Of a stretch of DNA of 29,993 nt, positions 1 to 8,758 are shown one piece after another. The notes beneath the pieces were generated by a model. That model was not told where the DNA came from. It saw only the letters and a program-made list of their open reading frames with translations, and made no database searches. Made by a program: the position numbers and the translations under genes. Within the stretch, counting starts at the first letter, position 1. Each line of letters begins with the position of its first letter. The DNA is taken from contig CALJIC010000332.1 in assembly GCA_937974195.1 (NCBI GenBank), positions 1 through 29,993 of the forward strand, in the 5' to 3' direction. This stretch comes from an uncultured Roseiflexaceae bacterium (GTDB lineage Bacteria; Chloroflexota; Chloroflexia; Chloroflexales; Roseiflexaceae).

Positions 1-131
1 AGGCCCTCCACACCTCCCCGCGTCAGGCGCCGCAGCACCGCGAGAGCAGCGGAACAAAGCGTCCGTAGTGGGCTTATGGCCTCGGCACCTCTCTGTGGCT
101 GGCGCGGCCGGCGGCCCCATCAGAGTCCGGG

Positions 132-144
132 GAGGCGAAGCCTC
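132..144 (-). terminator. Short hairpin after the C69 peptidase gene
   Basis: GAGGC and GCCTC arms around a 3-nt loop lie 9 bases past the TAG stop of the C69 peptidase gene. There is no T tract, so intrinsic termination is only a guess. The rest of bases 1-152 holds no convincing gene. Confidence 0.25.
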
Positions 145-152
145 AGATCGCC

Positions 153-1580
153 CTATCGGACGAGCGGCTGCTTCGCCCGCTCCTCCTGCGCCTCGAAGGT
201 GCGCAGCAGCTCGCGCGCGGCGTCGACGACCCGCTGCACGCACTCGGCGGTGAAGCGGTCGAGCACCTCGGCGGCGCCGGTCTCGGCGTAGCGCCGCTGC
301 ACCTCGGGCAGCTCGGCCGCGAACGCGCGCTCGAGCTCATCGAAGCGCGCCCGCACCAGCGGGTTCCTGGCCGGGTAGCAGCCGGGCCGGCTGCCGAGCT
401 CGTCGCCCTTCACCGCGTCCAGCAGCTGCCGGAACAGCCACCAGTACGAGTCGGGCGCCCACGTGTCGGCGGCCGCGCGCTGCGGCGGGGTGACGCTCGT
501 CCCGGCCGTTCCGGCGCGCGAGACGATGGCGGGCAGCTCGCTCCCATGTACGAAGAACGGCACGTAGCAGCCGTTGCACGGCGGGCCGGGCGTCCACCAG
601 AACACCGGCGGCGTGGCCTCGTCGCGCGGCAGGGGCGCGACGCACGAGCTGGCGGTGTTGCCCCAGGTGAAGCGCGCCGGCGAGGCGTGCATGCAGATCG
701 TGAGGAAGTCCGGGTCGGCCGGGTCGAAGAAGGGCCCCTGGAGGAAGGTGTCCTCGTAGTGGTCGCGGGCGATGCGCATCATCCACTGCGGGGTGATGCG
801 GCCGTGCTGCTCGGCCAGCAGCTGCTGCGAGCGCCGCGCGCGGATGTGGGAGATCTGGCGCGGCACGGTCTCGTCGATATAGGCCCGCGCGACGTCGAAG
901 GGCTGCGCGCTGTCCGCTGGCCACCACCCGCGCTCCCGGGCGTAGGCCTCCAGGTCCGGGCTTCCCGCATCCCAGGTGTCGCGCGTGCTGATCTGGTTGG
1001 AGATCGAGGTGCTGCCGCGCTCGAAGCGCCGCGCCACCCAGCGCCGGCCCAGCGCTTCGAACACCCAGGCCTCGGCCGGGTCGGCGATGATGAAGGAGTT
1101 GTCGTACCCGCCCGCGGCGTGGTCTCTGGTCGGGACCGCCGAGCCGAACTGGCCGTACTGCTCGACCAGCCGGCCCATCACCTCGACCGCCTCGGCCGCG
1201 CTGCGGCTGCGCTCGAGCGCCAGCCGGATCAGGTCCATCCCCAGCAGGCCGAACTGGACGTCCCCGCCGCTGCGGTGCGCCTCGGCCAGCTCGCGGAACG
1301 TCCGGGTGTAGATCGCCTCGTTGCCGATCACCACCCGGTGCTCGTTGATGCCCTCCTCGTACCCCCAGCACCAGTAGGGGCCGGAGCCGAGCGTCGCGTA
1401 GGCGACCTCGACCTGCGGCAGCGTGACGTGCTCGAGCTGGATCGGCCGGCCCGCCTGCCCGGTCGTGCGCGGCGTGAACCGCAGCGGCTGGCAGTCGAAG
1501 ATCGGCCGGTCGCTGTTCTTGCCGAAGATCACCTGCCCATCGGCGGTGACATCGCTCAGCGCCACGAAGGTGTCACACAT
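153..1580 (-). CDS. C69-family (secernin-like) peptidase
   Basis: A 475-residue protein beginning Met-Cys-Asp-Thr. Cys2 is where C69 dipeptidases and secernins carry the N-terminal nucleophile, exposed once the Met is removed. The following GKNSDRP segment and the later GGYDNSFIIADP and SISNQIST segments are typical of this N-terminal-nucleophile family. No signal peptide is visible, so it is probably cytoplasmic. The ATG at 1580 is preceded by a strong AAGGAGG ribosome site 8 bases away, which fixes the start and places Cys at position 2. The gene follows the MFS transporter on the same strand after 106 bases, which contain a small hairpin (1611-1624). A peptide-uptake/hydrolysis pair is possible but is inference. 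Substrate is unknown; family members cleave dipeptides or may have other amidohydrolase roles. Confidence 0.85.
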   Translation of the reverse strand: MCDTFVALSDVTADGQVIFGKNSDRPIFDCQPLRFTPRTTGQAGRPIQLEHVTLPQVEVAYATLGSGPYWCWGYEEGINEHRVVIGNEAIYTRTFRELAEAHRSGGDVQFGLLGMDLIRLALERSRSAAEAVEVMGRLVEQYGQFGSAVPTRDHAAGGYDNSFIIADPAEAWVFEALGRRWVARRFERGSTSISNQISTRDTWDAGSPDLEAYARERGWWPADSAQPFDVARAYIDETVPRQISHIRARRSQQLLAEQHGRITPQWMMRIARDHYEDTFLQGPFFDPADPDFLTICMHASPARFTWGNTASSCVAPLPRDEATPPVFWWTPGPPCNGCYVPFFVHGSELPAIVSRAGTAGTSVTPPQRAAADTWAPDSYWWLFRQLLDAVKGDELGSRPGCYPARNPLVRARFDELERAFAAELPEVQRRYAETGAAEVLDRFTAECVQRVVDAARELLRTFEAQEERAKQPLVR

Positions 1581-1686
1581 ACGGGCTCCCTCCTTATCTC
1601 CACGTCCAGCGCGCCATCGGGCGCTGCGGGCTGGGCGGCGGGTTGCTTCGCCTTCACCTGTGGCCGCGCGACCGTCAGGCGTTCCG

Positions 1687-2964
1687 TCACTCCTGGGAGC
1701 CGCCCGCGGCGGAAGCGGCCAGCCGCGCCTCCTCGGCCAGCCGCCGCGGCGACTTCTGCCGCTCGGGCGCGAGGCGCTGCGTGGCGAGGAACGTCAGGCA
1801 GGCGAAGCCACAGGCCACCAGGAACGGTATCTGGTAGCCGACATAGTTCAGCACCACGCCGGTCGCCACCGGCACCACGATCGCGGCCGCGTGCTGCAGC
1901 GTCACGCCCATCGCCAGCGACGGCGCCAGCTCGTCGGCCACGGCCACCTTGCGCAGATAGGTCGCCGCGCCGATCCCCGAGACCGGGAAGATCAGCGAGT
2001 AGATCACGTAGCACAGCACCGCGGCCACCACGTTGTCCACCAGCGCGTAGCCGGCCAGGGCCACCACGTAGCCGACGTTGACCGCCGCCAGGAGCGGCTT
2101 CTCGCCGTAGCGGTCGAACAGGCGCCCGATCCAGGCGCCCAGCACGGTGTTCAGCGCGGTGACGGCGATCAGGATGGCGGAGATCGCCGGGACCTCGAGC
2201 CCGTAGCGCGAGACCAGCACCCACAGCCCGAACGAGAAGAAGATCTGCTGCCGGCCGCCGTCGAGCAGGCTGAGCAGGTAGTAGTAGCGGTACTCGCGGC
2301 GCAGCACGATGGCGTTCCTGATGCCGGTGAGCAGCGGCACCCGCTCGCGCTCCTGCGGCTGGCTCTCGAGCTTACCGTCGCGCATGCGCGGGAAGCGGAC
2401 GATCGCCAGCGCGGCGATCAGCGCCAGCGCCCCGCACAGCACGAAGGTCGAGCGGTAGGTGAGCAGGCCGCTCTGGAACGCCACGGCGACCACCAGCATG
2501 GCCGCCAGGCTGCCGGCGTTGTTCACCGACGAGATCAGCCCGAGCACGCGCCCGGCGCGGCTCTCGGTCGTGAGGCTCATGCCCAGCGCGTACTGGGTCT
2601 GCAGCCATGTGTGGTAGCCGACCGAGCTGAGGATGACCCACGGCGCCACCGTCCAGAACGACGTGGACCAGCCGAACAGCCCGTAGCCGACGCTGAGCAG
2701 CAGCAGCGCCCCGGCGGTCAGGTGCGGCAGCGAGAGGCGGTAGAAGAGCGCGGTCAGGAAGATCAGCAGGAAGCCGGGGATCTCGCGGATGGCGGTGATG
2801 TAGCCGAACTGCGGCCCGGCGAGTCCGAGCTCGTCCGCGAAGTAGTTGGCGACGACCGTGCCCTGCGCGGACATGGCGAACCCGGCTGCGGCGGTGGTGA
2901 CGATCAGCATCACAAGCCCGTAGTGCTCGGGCCTGCGCAGCCGGTTGTGGAGCCGAGAGAACAT
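1687..2964 (-). CDS. Major facilitator superfamily (MFS) transporter
   Basis: A 425-residue polytopic membrane protein with about twelve hydrophobic segments and the central charged loop of an MFS carrier. It is recognised from overall hydropathy and MFS-like segments such as the GAWIGRLFDRYGEKP loop, a classic motif-A-like turn with G-x-x-x-D/R-x-G-x-K. The open frame extends to 3111. I choose the ATG at 2964 because the -10 element (2999-3007) lies between it and the longer start, and an AGGT sequence sits 8 bases upstream. The substrate cannot be predicted. The C69 peptidase follows downstream on the same strand, so co-transcription is plausible. The promoter region is shared back to back with the divergent DUF2721 gene. 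Confidence 0.85.
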   Translation of the reverse strand: MFSRLHNRLRRPEHYGLVMLIVTTAAAGFAMSAQGTVVANYFADELGLAGPQFGYITAIREIPGFLLIFLTALFYRLSLPHLTAGALLLLSVGYGLFGWSTSFWTVAPWVILSSVGYHTWLQTQYALGMSLTTESRAGRVLGLISSVNNAGSLAAMLVVAVAFQSGLLTYRSTFVLCGALALIAALAIVRFPRMRDGKLESQPQERERVPLLTGIRNAIVLRREYRYYYLLSLLDGGRQQIFFSFGLWVLVSRYGLEVPAISAILIAVTALNTVLGAWIGRLFDRYGEKPLLAAVNVGYVVALAGYALVDNVVAAVLCYVIYSLIFPVSGIGAATYLRKVAVADELAPSLAMGVTLQHAAAIVVPVATGVVLNYVGYQIPFLVACGFACLTFLATQRLAPERQKSPRRLAEEARLAASAAGGSQE

Positions 2965-2998
2965 AGCGGTGACCTGGTAACTCCTGCGACAGGCTACC

Positions 2999-3007
2999 AT
3001 TGTACCA
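2999..3007 (-). promoter_or_regulatory. Extended -10 promoter of the MFS gene
   Basis: The minus strand reads TGGTACAAT, an extended -10 box, about 35 bases upstream of the chosen ATG. No clear -35 is visible. Confidence 0.55.
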
Positions 3008-3033
3008 CCGCTCACAACCGCCGGGCTGAGCCG

Positions 3034-3042
3034 TGCTATCAT
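3034..3042 (+). promoter_or_regulatory. Extended -10 promoter of the DUF2721 gene
   Basis: The plus strand reads TGCTATCAT, about 80 bases upstream of the DUF2721 ATG. It lies only 26 bases from the divergent MFS -10 box, so the two polymerase footprints must overlap. Confidence 0.55.
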
Positions 3043-3122
3043 CGTCGTGTTGCGGGCCGCGGCGCCCGCCACGGGCGCTCTTCCGCGCCGAGGCGTATCC
3101 TCCCTGCCCAACCGGAGGCACC

Positions 3123-3536
3123 ATGGAGCTGGACCTCACCACGCCGGCGCTGCTCTTCCCGGCGATCTCGCTGCTGCTGCTCGCCTACACCAACCGGTTC
3201 CTGGCGCTCGCGGCGCTGGTGCGCGAGCTGTACGCCCGCTACAAGTCCCAGCCGGACGCGCGCGTCAAGGGGCAGATCGCCAACCTGCGCTACCGGCTGG
3301 TCATCATCCGCAACATGCAGTTCTACGGCGTGTCGAGCTTCTTCCTGTGCGTGCTCTGCATGTTCCTGGTGTTCGCCGGCCAGCCGGTGTACGGCGCGTT
3401 CGTGTTCGGCGCGAGCCTGGTGCTGCTGCTGATCTCGCTCGCGCTCTCGATCCGCGAGATCCAGGTCTCGATCGACGCGCTGCAGCTCCAGCTCGCGGAC
3501 CTCGAGGACGACCAGGGCGCCGGCAGGGCGCGCTGA
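3123..3536 (+). CDS. DUF2721-family small membrane protein
   Basis: A 137-residue protein with an N-terminal hydrophobic segment containing the DUF2721 hallmark SLLLLAYTNRFLALAALVRE, a middle basic segment, and two further hydrophobic helices (about 63-85 and 87-108). It ends in a charged, helix-forming tail of about 25 residues. The ATG at 3123 has GGAGG five bases upstream; the longer frame from 3033 begins inside the promoter and was rejected. The family is widespread and uncharacterised, and no function is assigned. It is monocistronic: the next gene converges on it, with 28 bases between the stops. Confidence 0.85.
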   Translation: MELDLTTPALLFPAISLLLLAYTNRFLALAALVRELYARYKSQPDARVKGQIANLRYRLVIIRNMQFYGVSSFFLCVLCMFLVFAGQPVYGAFVFGASLVLLLISLALSIREIQVSIDALQLQLADLEDDQGAGRAR

Positions 3537-3564
3537 AGCCATCCTGCCAGCTGCCGCGCGGCGC

Positions 3565-5940
3565 CTACCATGTCGTCGTCCCGCTCAGCTCCAGCGTGTC
3601 TCCGCCCAGGTGAAGCGTCCCGCGCACGCCCTCCGGCAGCGTGATCTGGCCGCGCAGCTCGCCGCCCTCGACGCGCAGGTCCACGGCGATCTCCCCGGCC
3701 GGGTGGACCAGCCGCCCGCTCGCCCGCCGCAGGTGCCCGAGCTGCGGCCGCACCTCCACGCTGCGGAAGCCCAGATCGGCCGGGCGCACGCCGAGGATCG
3801 TCGCGAAGTAGTGGTACAGCGGGTGCGAGCCCCAGGCGTGGCAGTCGGAGCGGCTCGGCTCCGGCGACTCGACCGGGCAGCGGAAGCCGCGCCGCATGAG
3901 GTCGTGCCAGAGCTCGAGCCGATCGAACAGGGCGTCGACGCGCCCTAGCAGGCGGTAGGTCTCGAATAGGTAGTGGCTGAAGTAGATCGTCGTGCGCTCC
4001 ATCTCAGCCCCGCTCAGCAGGCCGGCCGCCACCTGCGCGCGCATCGCCTCGGGAAGCTGGCCGCTGAGCAGCGCCATGCACTGCGTGTGCTCGGAGAAGG
4101 CCCGGTGCTCCAGGTCGTCCGCCAGCAGCCCGCGGCCCGCATCCCAGAACGCCGCGGTCGCGCGCTCCGCCAGCTCCGCCGCCTGCCTGCGGTAGCGCGC
4201 CGCCTGCTCGTCCTCCCCGAGCCGCGCCTCCAGGTCGGCGGCCAGCGCCAGCGTGTAGACCAGCTGCCAGTTCATCAGGCCGCTCGCGCCGTCCACGCCG
4301 CCGGGCGGGATGCCCGCCTCCCAGGCCGGAACCCAGTCGAGCGTGTTCCACCCCTCGGGCGCGTAGAGCAGCCCGTCCGGCCCGATGAAGCGCCGGAACG
4401 CCTCGAGCGTCTGCCGCACGCCGGGCATCAGGGCCGCCAGCACGCTCGCATCCCCGCGCCAGAGGGCGTAGTCGTACACCATGCCGACCCACCAGAGCGA
4501 GAAGGGCGCGATGATCTGCATCAGGCGGCACGGGTAGCGCGACTGGGTCAGCCCGCTCGGCCGGCGCGAGTCGTCGAACAGCCGCAGCGCCTTGCGCGGC
4601 AGCCGCTCGTCGCGCGTCATCACGTAGGTGCAGAGGATCTCCAGCCGCGTGTCGCCGGCGTACATCAGCTCCTCGTAGTAGGGGCAGTCCGCGTAGGTCT
4701 CGTGCGCGTCCATCTGTAAGCCGCGCACCAGGATGGGCGCGATCTCCTCGAGCCGCCGGTCATCGCTGGCGAAGGAGCTCTCCATCTCGAGCGGGTAGCG
4801 CGTCTCGACCAGCCGCAGCCGCTCGATCACCAGCGGCTCGTCGGCGGCCTGCGCCACGATCTCCAGGTAGCGCCCGGCCATCCACCACAGCGGGCGGAAG
4901 CTGCGCCCGGCGCCGCCGTCCGGCAGGAACACGTCGCCGTAGCCCACGAAGTACTTGCCCTCGATCTCGTCGCGGTGCCCCTTGTCGTGCACCCACGCGC
5001 TCGGAGTGTGGCGCAGCGACTCGGCCCACAGCACGCGCACCGTCCCGCCTGCGCCGCCGCTTGTGACCAGCTCGGGGTAGGCGCAGTAGTACTCGCCCAG
5101 GTCGATGATCGCGCGGCGGGTCGTGCGCGGCGGCACGGTCACGCTGCCGCGCCCCTCGACGAGCGCCTGCCAGCGCGCCGCCTCCTGGGTATCGTGGTCG
5201 GCGGAGCGCACGGCGATGCCCTCGGTTTCGAGCGAGGGGGCCGCGGCCAGCAGCCGCACCGTTCCGAGCTGCAGCGGCCGCTCGACCTGCGGCAGGAGCG
5301 TCGCCGGCTCCAGGCGGTGGTGCGGCGGGATCTCCCAGTCGTGCACGCGCCCGATCGCTTGCTCGACGGCGACCGCCGGGACCCACCCGTCGCCGTCGCC
5401 GCGCTCGAAGCCCCAGTCGAAGGCCGCGCCATCCACCTGCACGCGGTAGCCGCGCCACTTCGCCGCGCCGGGCGGGATGAACGTGTAGCCAGCGAGGCGC
5501 TTCGCCTCCCACGCCGCGCGCCCGGTGCCGAGCAGCTCGCCCAGATCGCCCTCCGGCGCGAACAGGAAGCCGTGCCGCACCGACATCTGCGCCTCCGGCC
5601 CGAGCGCGCCCAGCGACCAGACCTGCGCGACGAGCGTGTGCTCGCCGGGCGCCAGGTCCAGGTCGTAGGTCTCGAAGAACCACAGGTCCGGCGAGCCGCG
5701 CTCGGAGCCCCGCCCGATGCGCGCGCCGTCCAGGAACAGCTCGTAGCGCTCGTCGGCGCTCACGTGCGCCCGCACCCTCGCCGCCGCATCGAGCGTGAAG
5801 CGCAGCCGGTAGGCCGCGACGATCGGCGTCTGAGTCGCGTCCGGGTGCGCCACCCAGGCGAACGGCCAGTGCCCGCGCGCCCGCCAGGGCCGGGCGTCGG
5901 CTTCGGGCTGGAACGGGCGGTAGTCGATCAGTGTGCGCAT
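3565..5940 (-). CDS. Alpha-L-rhamnosidase-like glycoside hydrolase (GH78 type)
   Basis: A 791-residue multidomain protein. The N-terminal part (about 30-190) has beta-sandwich character of the rhamnosidase accessory domain (YELFLDGARIGRGSE, then a WFFETYDLDLAPGEH stretch). The catalytic six-hairpin region begins near residue 390; at about 415-430 it has DCPYYEELMYAGD, matching the GH78 region that holds the acidic catalytic residues. A C-terminal beta domain follows from about 700. No signal peptide is seen, so it probably acts in the cytoplasm on imported rhamnosides. GGGAG lies 4 bases before the ATG. It is the last gene of a minus-strand run behind an aldo/keto reductase, separated by 68 bases with a strong hairpin. 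Exact substrate specificity is uncertain, because the catalytic segment diverges from the usual DCPQRDER form. Confidence 0.8.
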   Translation of the reverse strand: MRTLIDYRPFQPEADARPWRARGHWPFAWVAHPDATQTPIVAAYRLRFTLDAAARVRAHVSADERYELFLDGARIGRGSERGSPDLWFFETYDLDLAPGEHTLVAQVWSLGALGPEAQMSVRHGFLFAPEGDLGELLGTGRAAWEAKRLAGYTFIPPGAAKWRGYRVQVDGAAFDWGFERGDGDGWVPAVAVEQAIGRVHDWEIPPHHRLEPATLLPQVERPLQLGTVRLLAAAPSLETEGIAVRSADHDTQEAARWQALVEGRGSVTVPPRTTRRAIIDLGEYYCAYPELVTSGGAGGTVRVLWAESLRHTPSAWVHDKGHRDEIEGKYFVGYGDVFLPDGGAGRSFRPLWWMAGRYLEIVAQAADEPLVIERLRLVETRYPLEMESSFASDDRRLEEIAPILVRGLQMDAHETYADCPYYEELMYAGDTRLEILCTYVMTRDERLPRKALRLFDDSRRPSGLTQSRYPCRLMQIIAPFSLWWVGMVYDYALWRGDASVLAALMPGVRQTLEAFRRFIGPDGLLYAPEGWNTLDWVPAWEAGIPPGGVDGASGLMNWQLVYTLALAADLEARLGEDEQAARYRRQAAELAERATAAFWDAGRGLLADDLEHRAFSEHTQCMALLSGQLPEAMRAQVAAGLLSGAEMERTTIYFSHYLFETYRLLGRVDALFDRLELWHDLMRRGFRCPVESPEPSRSDCHAWGSHPLYHYFATILGVRPADLGFRSVEVRPQLGHLRRASGRLVHPAGEIAVDLRVEGGELRGQITLPEGVRGTLHLGGDTLELSGTTTW

Positions 5941-5962
5941 ATCGCTCCCTCACATCCGCGAA

Positions 5963-5982
5963 GCGAGCGCTCGGGCGCTCGC
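5963..5982 (-). terminator. Perfect 8-bp hairpin between aldo/keto reductase and rhamnosidase
   Basis: GCGAGCGC and GCGCTCGC pair perfectly around a 4-base loop, 27 bases after the aldo/keto reductase stop and 22 bases before the rhamnosidase ATG. No T tract follows, so it may be an attenuator, an mRNA stability element or a processing site instead of a full terminator. Confidence 0.4.
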
Positions 5983-6008
5983 CTCTCCGGGCACTCCTCC
6001 GGGCGCCG

Positions 6009-6983
6009 CTAGGCGCGCTCGCCCGTCTCCAGGAATCGCACCTGCTCCGGGCTCAGCAGCACGTCCCCGGCGCGCAGCGTATCCTCCAGCTGCTCGGGGC
6101 TGCGCGGCCCGACGACCGGGACCGTTGTGAACGGCTGGGACATCAGGTAGCCGAGGACGATCTGGTTGATGCTGAGGCCGGTCTCGGCGGCGAGCTGGCG
6201 CGCTCGCTCGAACCGGCGCTGGTTCTCGGGCGGGGCGTACAGGCGCCGGTGCGCCGGCCGGAGCGTGTCCAGCGCGCCGCGCGCCATCTTGTCGAACAGG
6301 CCGTTGGCCTGCGCCGACCAGGGCACCGCCGCCATCCCGGTTTCGCTGTGCAGCGCCAGCAGGTCGCCGTCCATGGCCGCTGTCCCCGTGCCGTCGAGCG
6401 CGCCCATATCCACGGCCGCCAGGTTCCACAGCATCTGGTCGGCGACGAAGCCCTGCCACCCAAGCGACCGGGCGTGGGCCTGGGCGGCCCGGATGCGCGC
6501 CGCCCGCCAGTTCGAGCAGCCGGCGTAGCGGATCGACCCGGCCTGCGCCAGGCCGTAGAGCGTCTCGACGATCTCCTCGACCGGGCGCGCCGGATCGTCG
6601 CGGTGCAGGTAGTACAGGTCGATGTAGTCGACTTGGAGGTTGCGCAGGCTGGCCTGGACGTCGGCCTCGATCTCGGCGCGCCCGAGGCGCGAGCGGTGCA
6701 TGGCCTCGAGCGGCGGGTGGCCGCCCTTGGTGGCGACGACCGTCCGGTCGCGCCCGCTGCGCTCGCGCAGCCAGCGGCCGATCAGCCGCTCGCTCGCATA
6801 TTGGCCGCCGGGAGCCCACTCGCCGTACACCAGCGCCGTGTCGACGAACGTGCCGCCCCGGTCGCGGAACATGTCGAGCATGCGCATGGCGGTCGCCTCA
6901 TCGATCGCCGTGCCCGTGTCGGCCGTCCCGAGACAGATCGCGGAGACGCGCAGGCTGCTTGCGGGGAGCTCTACCGAGCGCAT
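6009..6983 (-). CDS. Aldo/keto reductase
   Basis: A 324-residue NAD(P)H-dependent aldo/keto reductase. The catalytic tetrad is visible as Asp48 and Tyr53 (FVDTALVYGE), Lys86 (VVATKGG) and His127 (YYLHRDD). The C-terminal VPVVGPRSPEQLEDTL segment is the usual cofactor-binding end. The ATG at 6983 has AAAGG 7 bases upstream; a GTG at 6998 that overlaps the stop of the upstream gene is an alternative adding five residues. Either start implies translational coupling to the DUF2723 gene. Family members reduce sugar aldehydes and ketones, so a place in sugar metabolism beside the rhamnosidase is reasonable inference. The exact substrate is not readable. Confidence 0.9.
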   Translation of the reverse strand: MRSVELPASSLRVSAICLGTADTGTAIDEATAMRMLDMFRDRGGTFVDTALVYGEWAPGGQYASERLIGRWLRERSGRDRTVVATKGGHPPLEAMHRSRLGRAEIEADVQASLRNLQVDYIDLYYLHRDDPARPVEEIVETLYGLAQAGSIRYAGCSNWRAARIRAAQAHARSLGWQGFVADQMLWNLAAVDMGALDGTGTAAMDGDLLALHSETGMAAVPWSAQANGLFDKMARGALDTLRPAHRRLYAPPENQRRFERARQLAAETGLSINQIVLGYLMSQPFTTVPVVGPRSPEQLEDTLRAGDVLLSPEQVRFLETGERA

Positions 6984-6994
6984 ATCGGCGCCTT

Positions 6995-8689
6995 TCACCT
7001 CAGACGGAACAGCAGCGCGTAGGGGTCCTCGCGCACAAGCTCGACCGGCAGCCCGGCCACCGCCTCGGCCGGGCCGACGAAGTAGACCGGCCGGTCCGGG
7101 TAGCGCCGCGCCGCCCGCGGGCCCCAGGGCTCATCGCCCGGCTCGACGACGTCCACCCACACGTCGGGCCGCTGCCCCTCGACCAGCCGCAGGTACTGGA
7201 GCGTCATGCCCTGCTCCCAGGGCGCCAGCACGGCCGCGCCGCGGGGCAGCTCGGCGAGCGTGGCCTCGGCGAACTCGCGGTACAGCCACAGGTGGCGCTT
7301 GCTCGAGACGCGGTAGCGCGTGGCGCCCCAGGCCAGCGTCAGCCCGAGCAGGACCACGAGCGCCACCGCCGGCCAGCGGCGGCCGATCGCCGGCCACTGG
7401 CTGATGCCGAGCCTGGCTGGCAGGCGGCGCGACCAGGAGAGGATCGCGGCGGCCCCGGCGCCGATCCACAGCGCCCAGGGCAGCAGCATCGGCAGGGTGA
7501 AGACCGGCGCGTCGCCGACCGCCGGCCCCAGGAGCAGCAGGTAGGCGAGGGTGCTGAAGAAGATCCACGCCGCGCCCCGCCACATCCAGCGGGCGCTGCG
7601 GGCCAGCTCCCAGGCGCCGAGCAGCCCGAGCGCCGCGCCAACCGGCCCGAACTCGAACAGCAGGCGCCGCCCGACCATGCGCAGCACCGCGAGCGCATCG
7701 CCCGGCTCCGGGAGGCGGAAGATGCCGCGCCGGATCGCACCGCCCGTCATCAGGTCCAGCACCTCGCCGTAGGACTGCGGGGCGCCCCAGAAGTAGTGCG
7801 TCGGCAGCCCGTAGTCCAGCCCGTTGAACGGGCCGTAGCGGGCGAACTGGAGCGGCGGGTAGAGCCAGGGCGCGAGGCCGGCCAGGAAGCACAGCGCGAG
7901 CAGCAACAGCCGGCCGGCGACTGCGGGCCACCCGCCGGGCCGCCCGGCCGCCGGTCCCCGGAGGAGCGCGGCGACGACCGCGGCGGCCAGCAGCGGCAGC
8001 GCGGTGATCGCGAACAGCCCGTGGTGGGAGAACCCCAGCCCGCCGATGAGTGCGCCGAGATACAGCCTCGTAGAGACGCCCCGCCGGGGCGTTCCCACCG
8101 ACGGCGAAACAGCCCGCCCGTTCGTCTCGCCACCGGCGCGGCCGTCCGCGTGGGGCATCTCCCGCCCCACCACCGCCAGCGCCATCGCCACGATCAGCAG
8201 CGCCAGCAGCGCGTAGACCTCCGCGAGGGTCGCGGCGTTCCACATGCCCGGCGCGAGGCCGAGCGCCAGCGCGCCGACGAGCGCCGCGGGTGTTGCGCCG
8301 AGGATGCGCCGCGCGAGCGCGTAGAACAGCGCCACCGCGAGCGCGGCGCACAGCGCCGAGAGCAGCGTGACGCGCCAGGCGACCTCGCCGAGCGGGATCA
8401 GGCGCGTCGCCAGGTGGCCGAGCACGGTGTAGAGCGGGTAGGTGGTCGGGTGGGGCACCCCGAGGAGCGCGGCCGCCAGCTGGAACTCCGCCGCGTCGCC
8501 GGAGAGGACGCTCGGCGCCGCGGTGAGCGCGTAGAGCGCGAGGAATCCCCCCAGGAGCGACCAGGCGACGAGGCGCTGCCCCTGGCCGGCCGACAGGATA
8601 GCGCGGTGACGCGGCGGCGCGGCGTCGGGGTGGCGGGGGGCCTCCTTGGCATCGAGCGCGCGCGCAGCACCGCGAGACATCTTGATCAC
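6995..8689 (-). CDS. DUF2723 glycosyltransferase-like multi-pass membrane protein
   Basis: A protein of about 564 residues with ten or more hydrophobic segments. Near the N-terminus, after the first membrane helix, is SGDAAEFQLAAALLGVPHPT, the signature of DUF2723, a GT-C-fold family related to protein O-mannosyltransferases. Acidic residues in that first loop correspond to the proposed catalytic positions. The start is uncertain: GTG at 8728, GTG at 8689 (GGGTGA just upstream, chosen here) or ATG at 8680. Residues of about 175-206 form an unusual polar insert encoded partly by a palindromic repeat element (8070-8131). The gene ends 11 bases before the aldo/keto reductase ATG. Acceptor and donor substrates are unknown; lipid-linked sugar transfer to exported proteins is the family expectation. 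Confidence 0.8.
   Translation of the reverse strand: MIKMSRGAARALDAKEAPRHPDAAPPRHRAILSAGQGQRLVAWSLLGGFLALYALTAAPSVLSGDAAEFQLAAALLGVPHPTTYPLYTVLGHLATRLIPLGEVAWRVTLLSALCAALAVALFYALARRILGATPAALVGALALGLAPGMWNAATLAEVYALLALLIVAMALAVVGREMPHADGRAGGETNGRAVSPSVGTPRRGVSTRLYLGALIGGLGFSHHGLFAITALPLLAAAVVAALLRGPAAGRPGGWPAVAGRLLLLALCFLAGLAPWLYPPLQFARYGPFNGLDYGLPTHYFWGAPQSYGEVLDLMTGGAIRRGIFRLPEPGDALAVLRMVGRRLLFEFGPVGAALGLLGAWELARSARWMWRGAAWIFFSTLAYLLLLGPAVGDAPVFTLPMLLPWALWIGAGAAAILSWSRRLPARLGISQWPAIGRRWPAVALVVLLGLTLAWGATRYRVSSKRHLWLYREFAEATLAELPRGAAVLAPWEQGMTLQYLRLVEGQRPDVWVDVVEPGDEPWGPRAARRYPDRPVYFVGPAEAVAGLPVELVREDPYALLFRLR
8070..8131. repeat. Two-hairpin palindromic repeat inside the DUF2723 gene
   Basis: Two adjacent inverted repeats lie inside the reading frame. 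The first is ACGCCCC/GGGGCGT with a GCC loop (8076-8092). The second is GGCGAAAC paired with GTCTCGCC, allowing one G-T pair, around a 13-base loop (8103-8131). GAGACG at 8073-8078 is repeated in inverted form as CGTCTC at 8123-8128. The form resembles small palindromic intergenic elements; here it encodes about twenty polar residues in a loop between membrane segments. Confidence 0.6.
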
Positions 8690-8758
8690 GCTGTCACCCT
8701 GAACCCCGTCGTCCCGCCGCCCGGCCACGTCGTAGCCATCCTCCCACGCGCTCGGCGC

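Noticed and set aside
1423..3432. 669-residue plus-strand open frame
   Set aside because: It is antisense to the C69 and MFS genes, is Arg/Gln/His-rich with no domain features, and crosses a promoter region. This is a GC-rich shadow.
8070..8131. Frameshift or pseudogene in the DUF2723 gene
   Set aside because: The reading frame stays open and membrane segments continue on both sides, so the element is tolerated.
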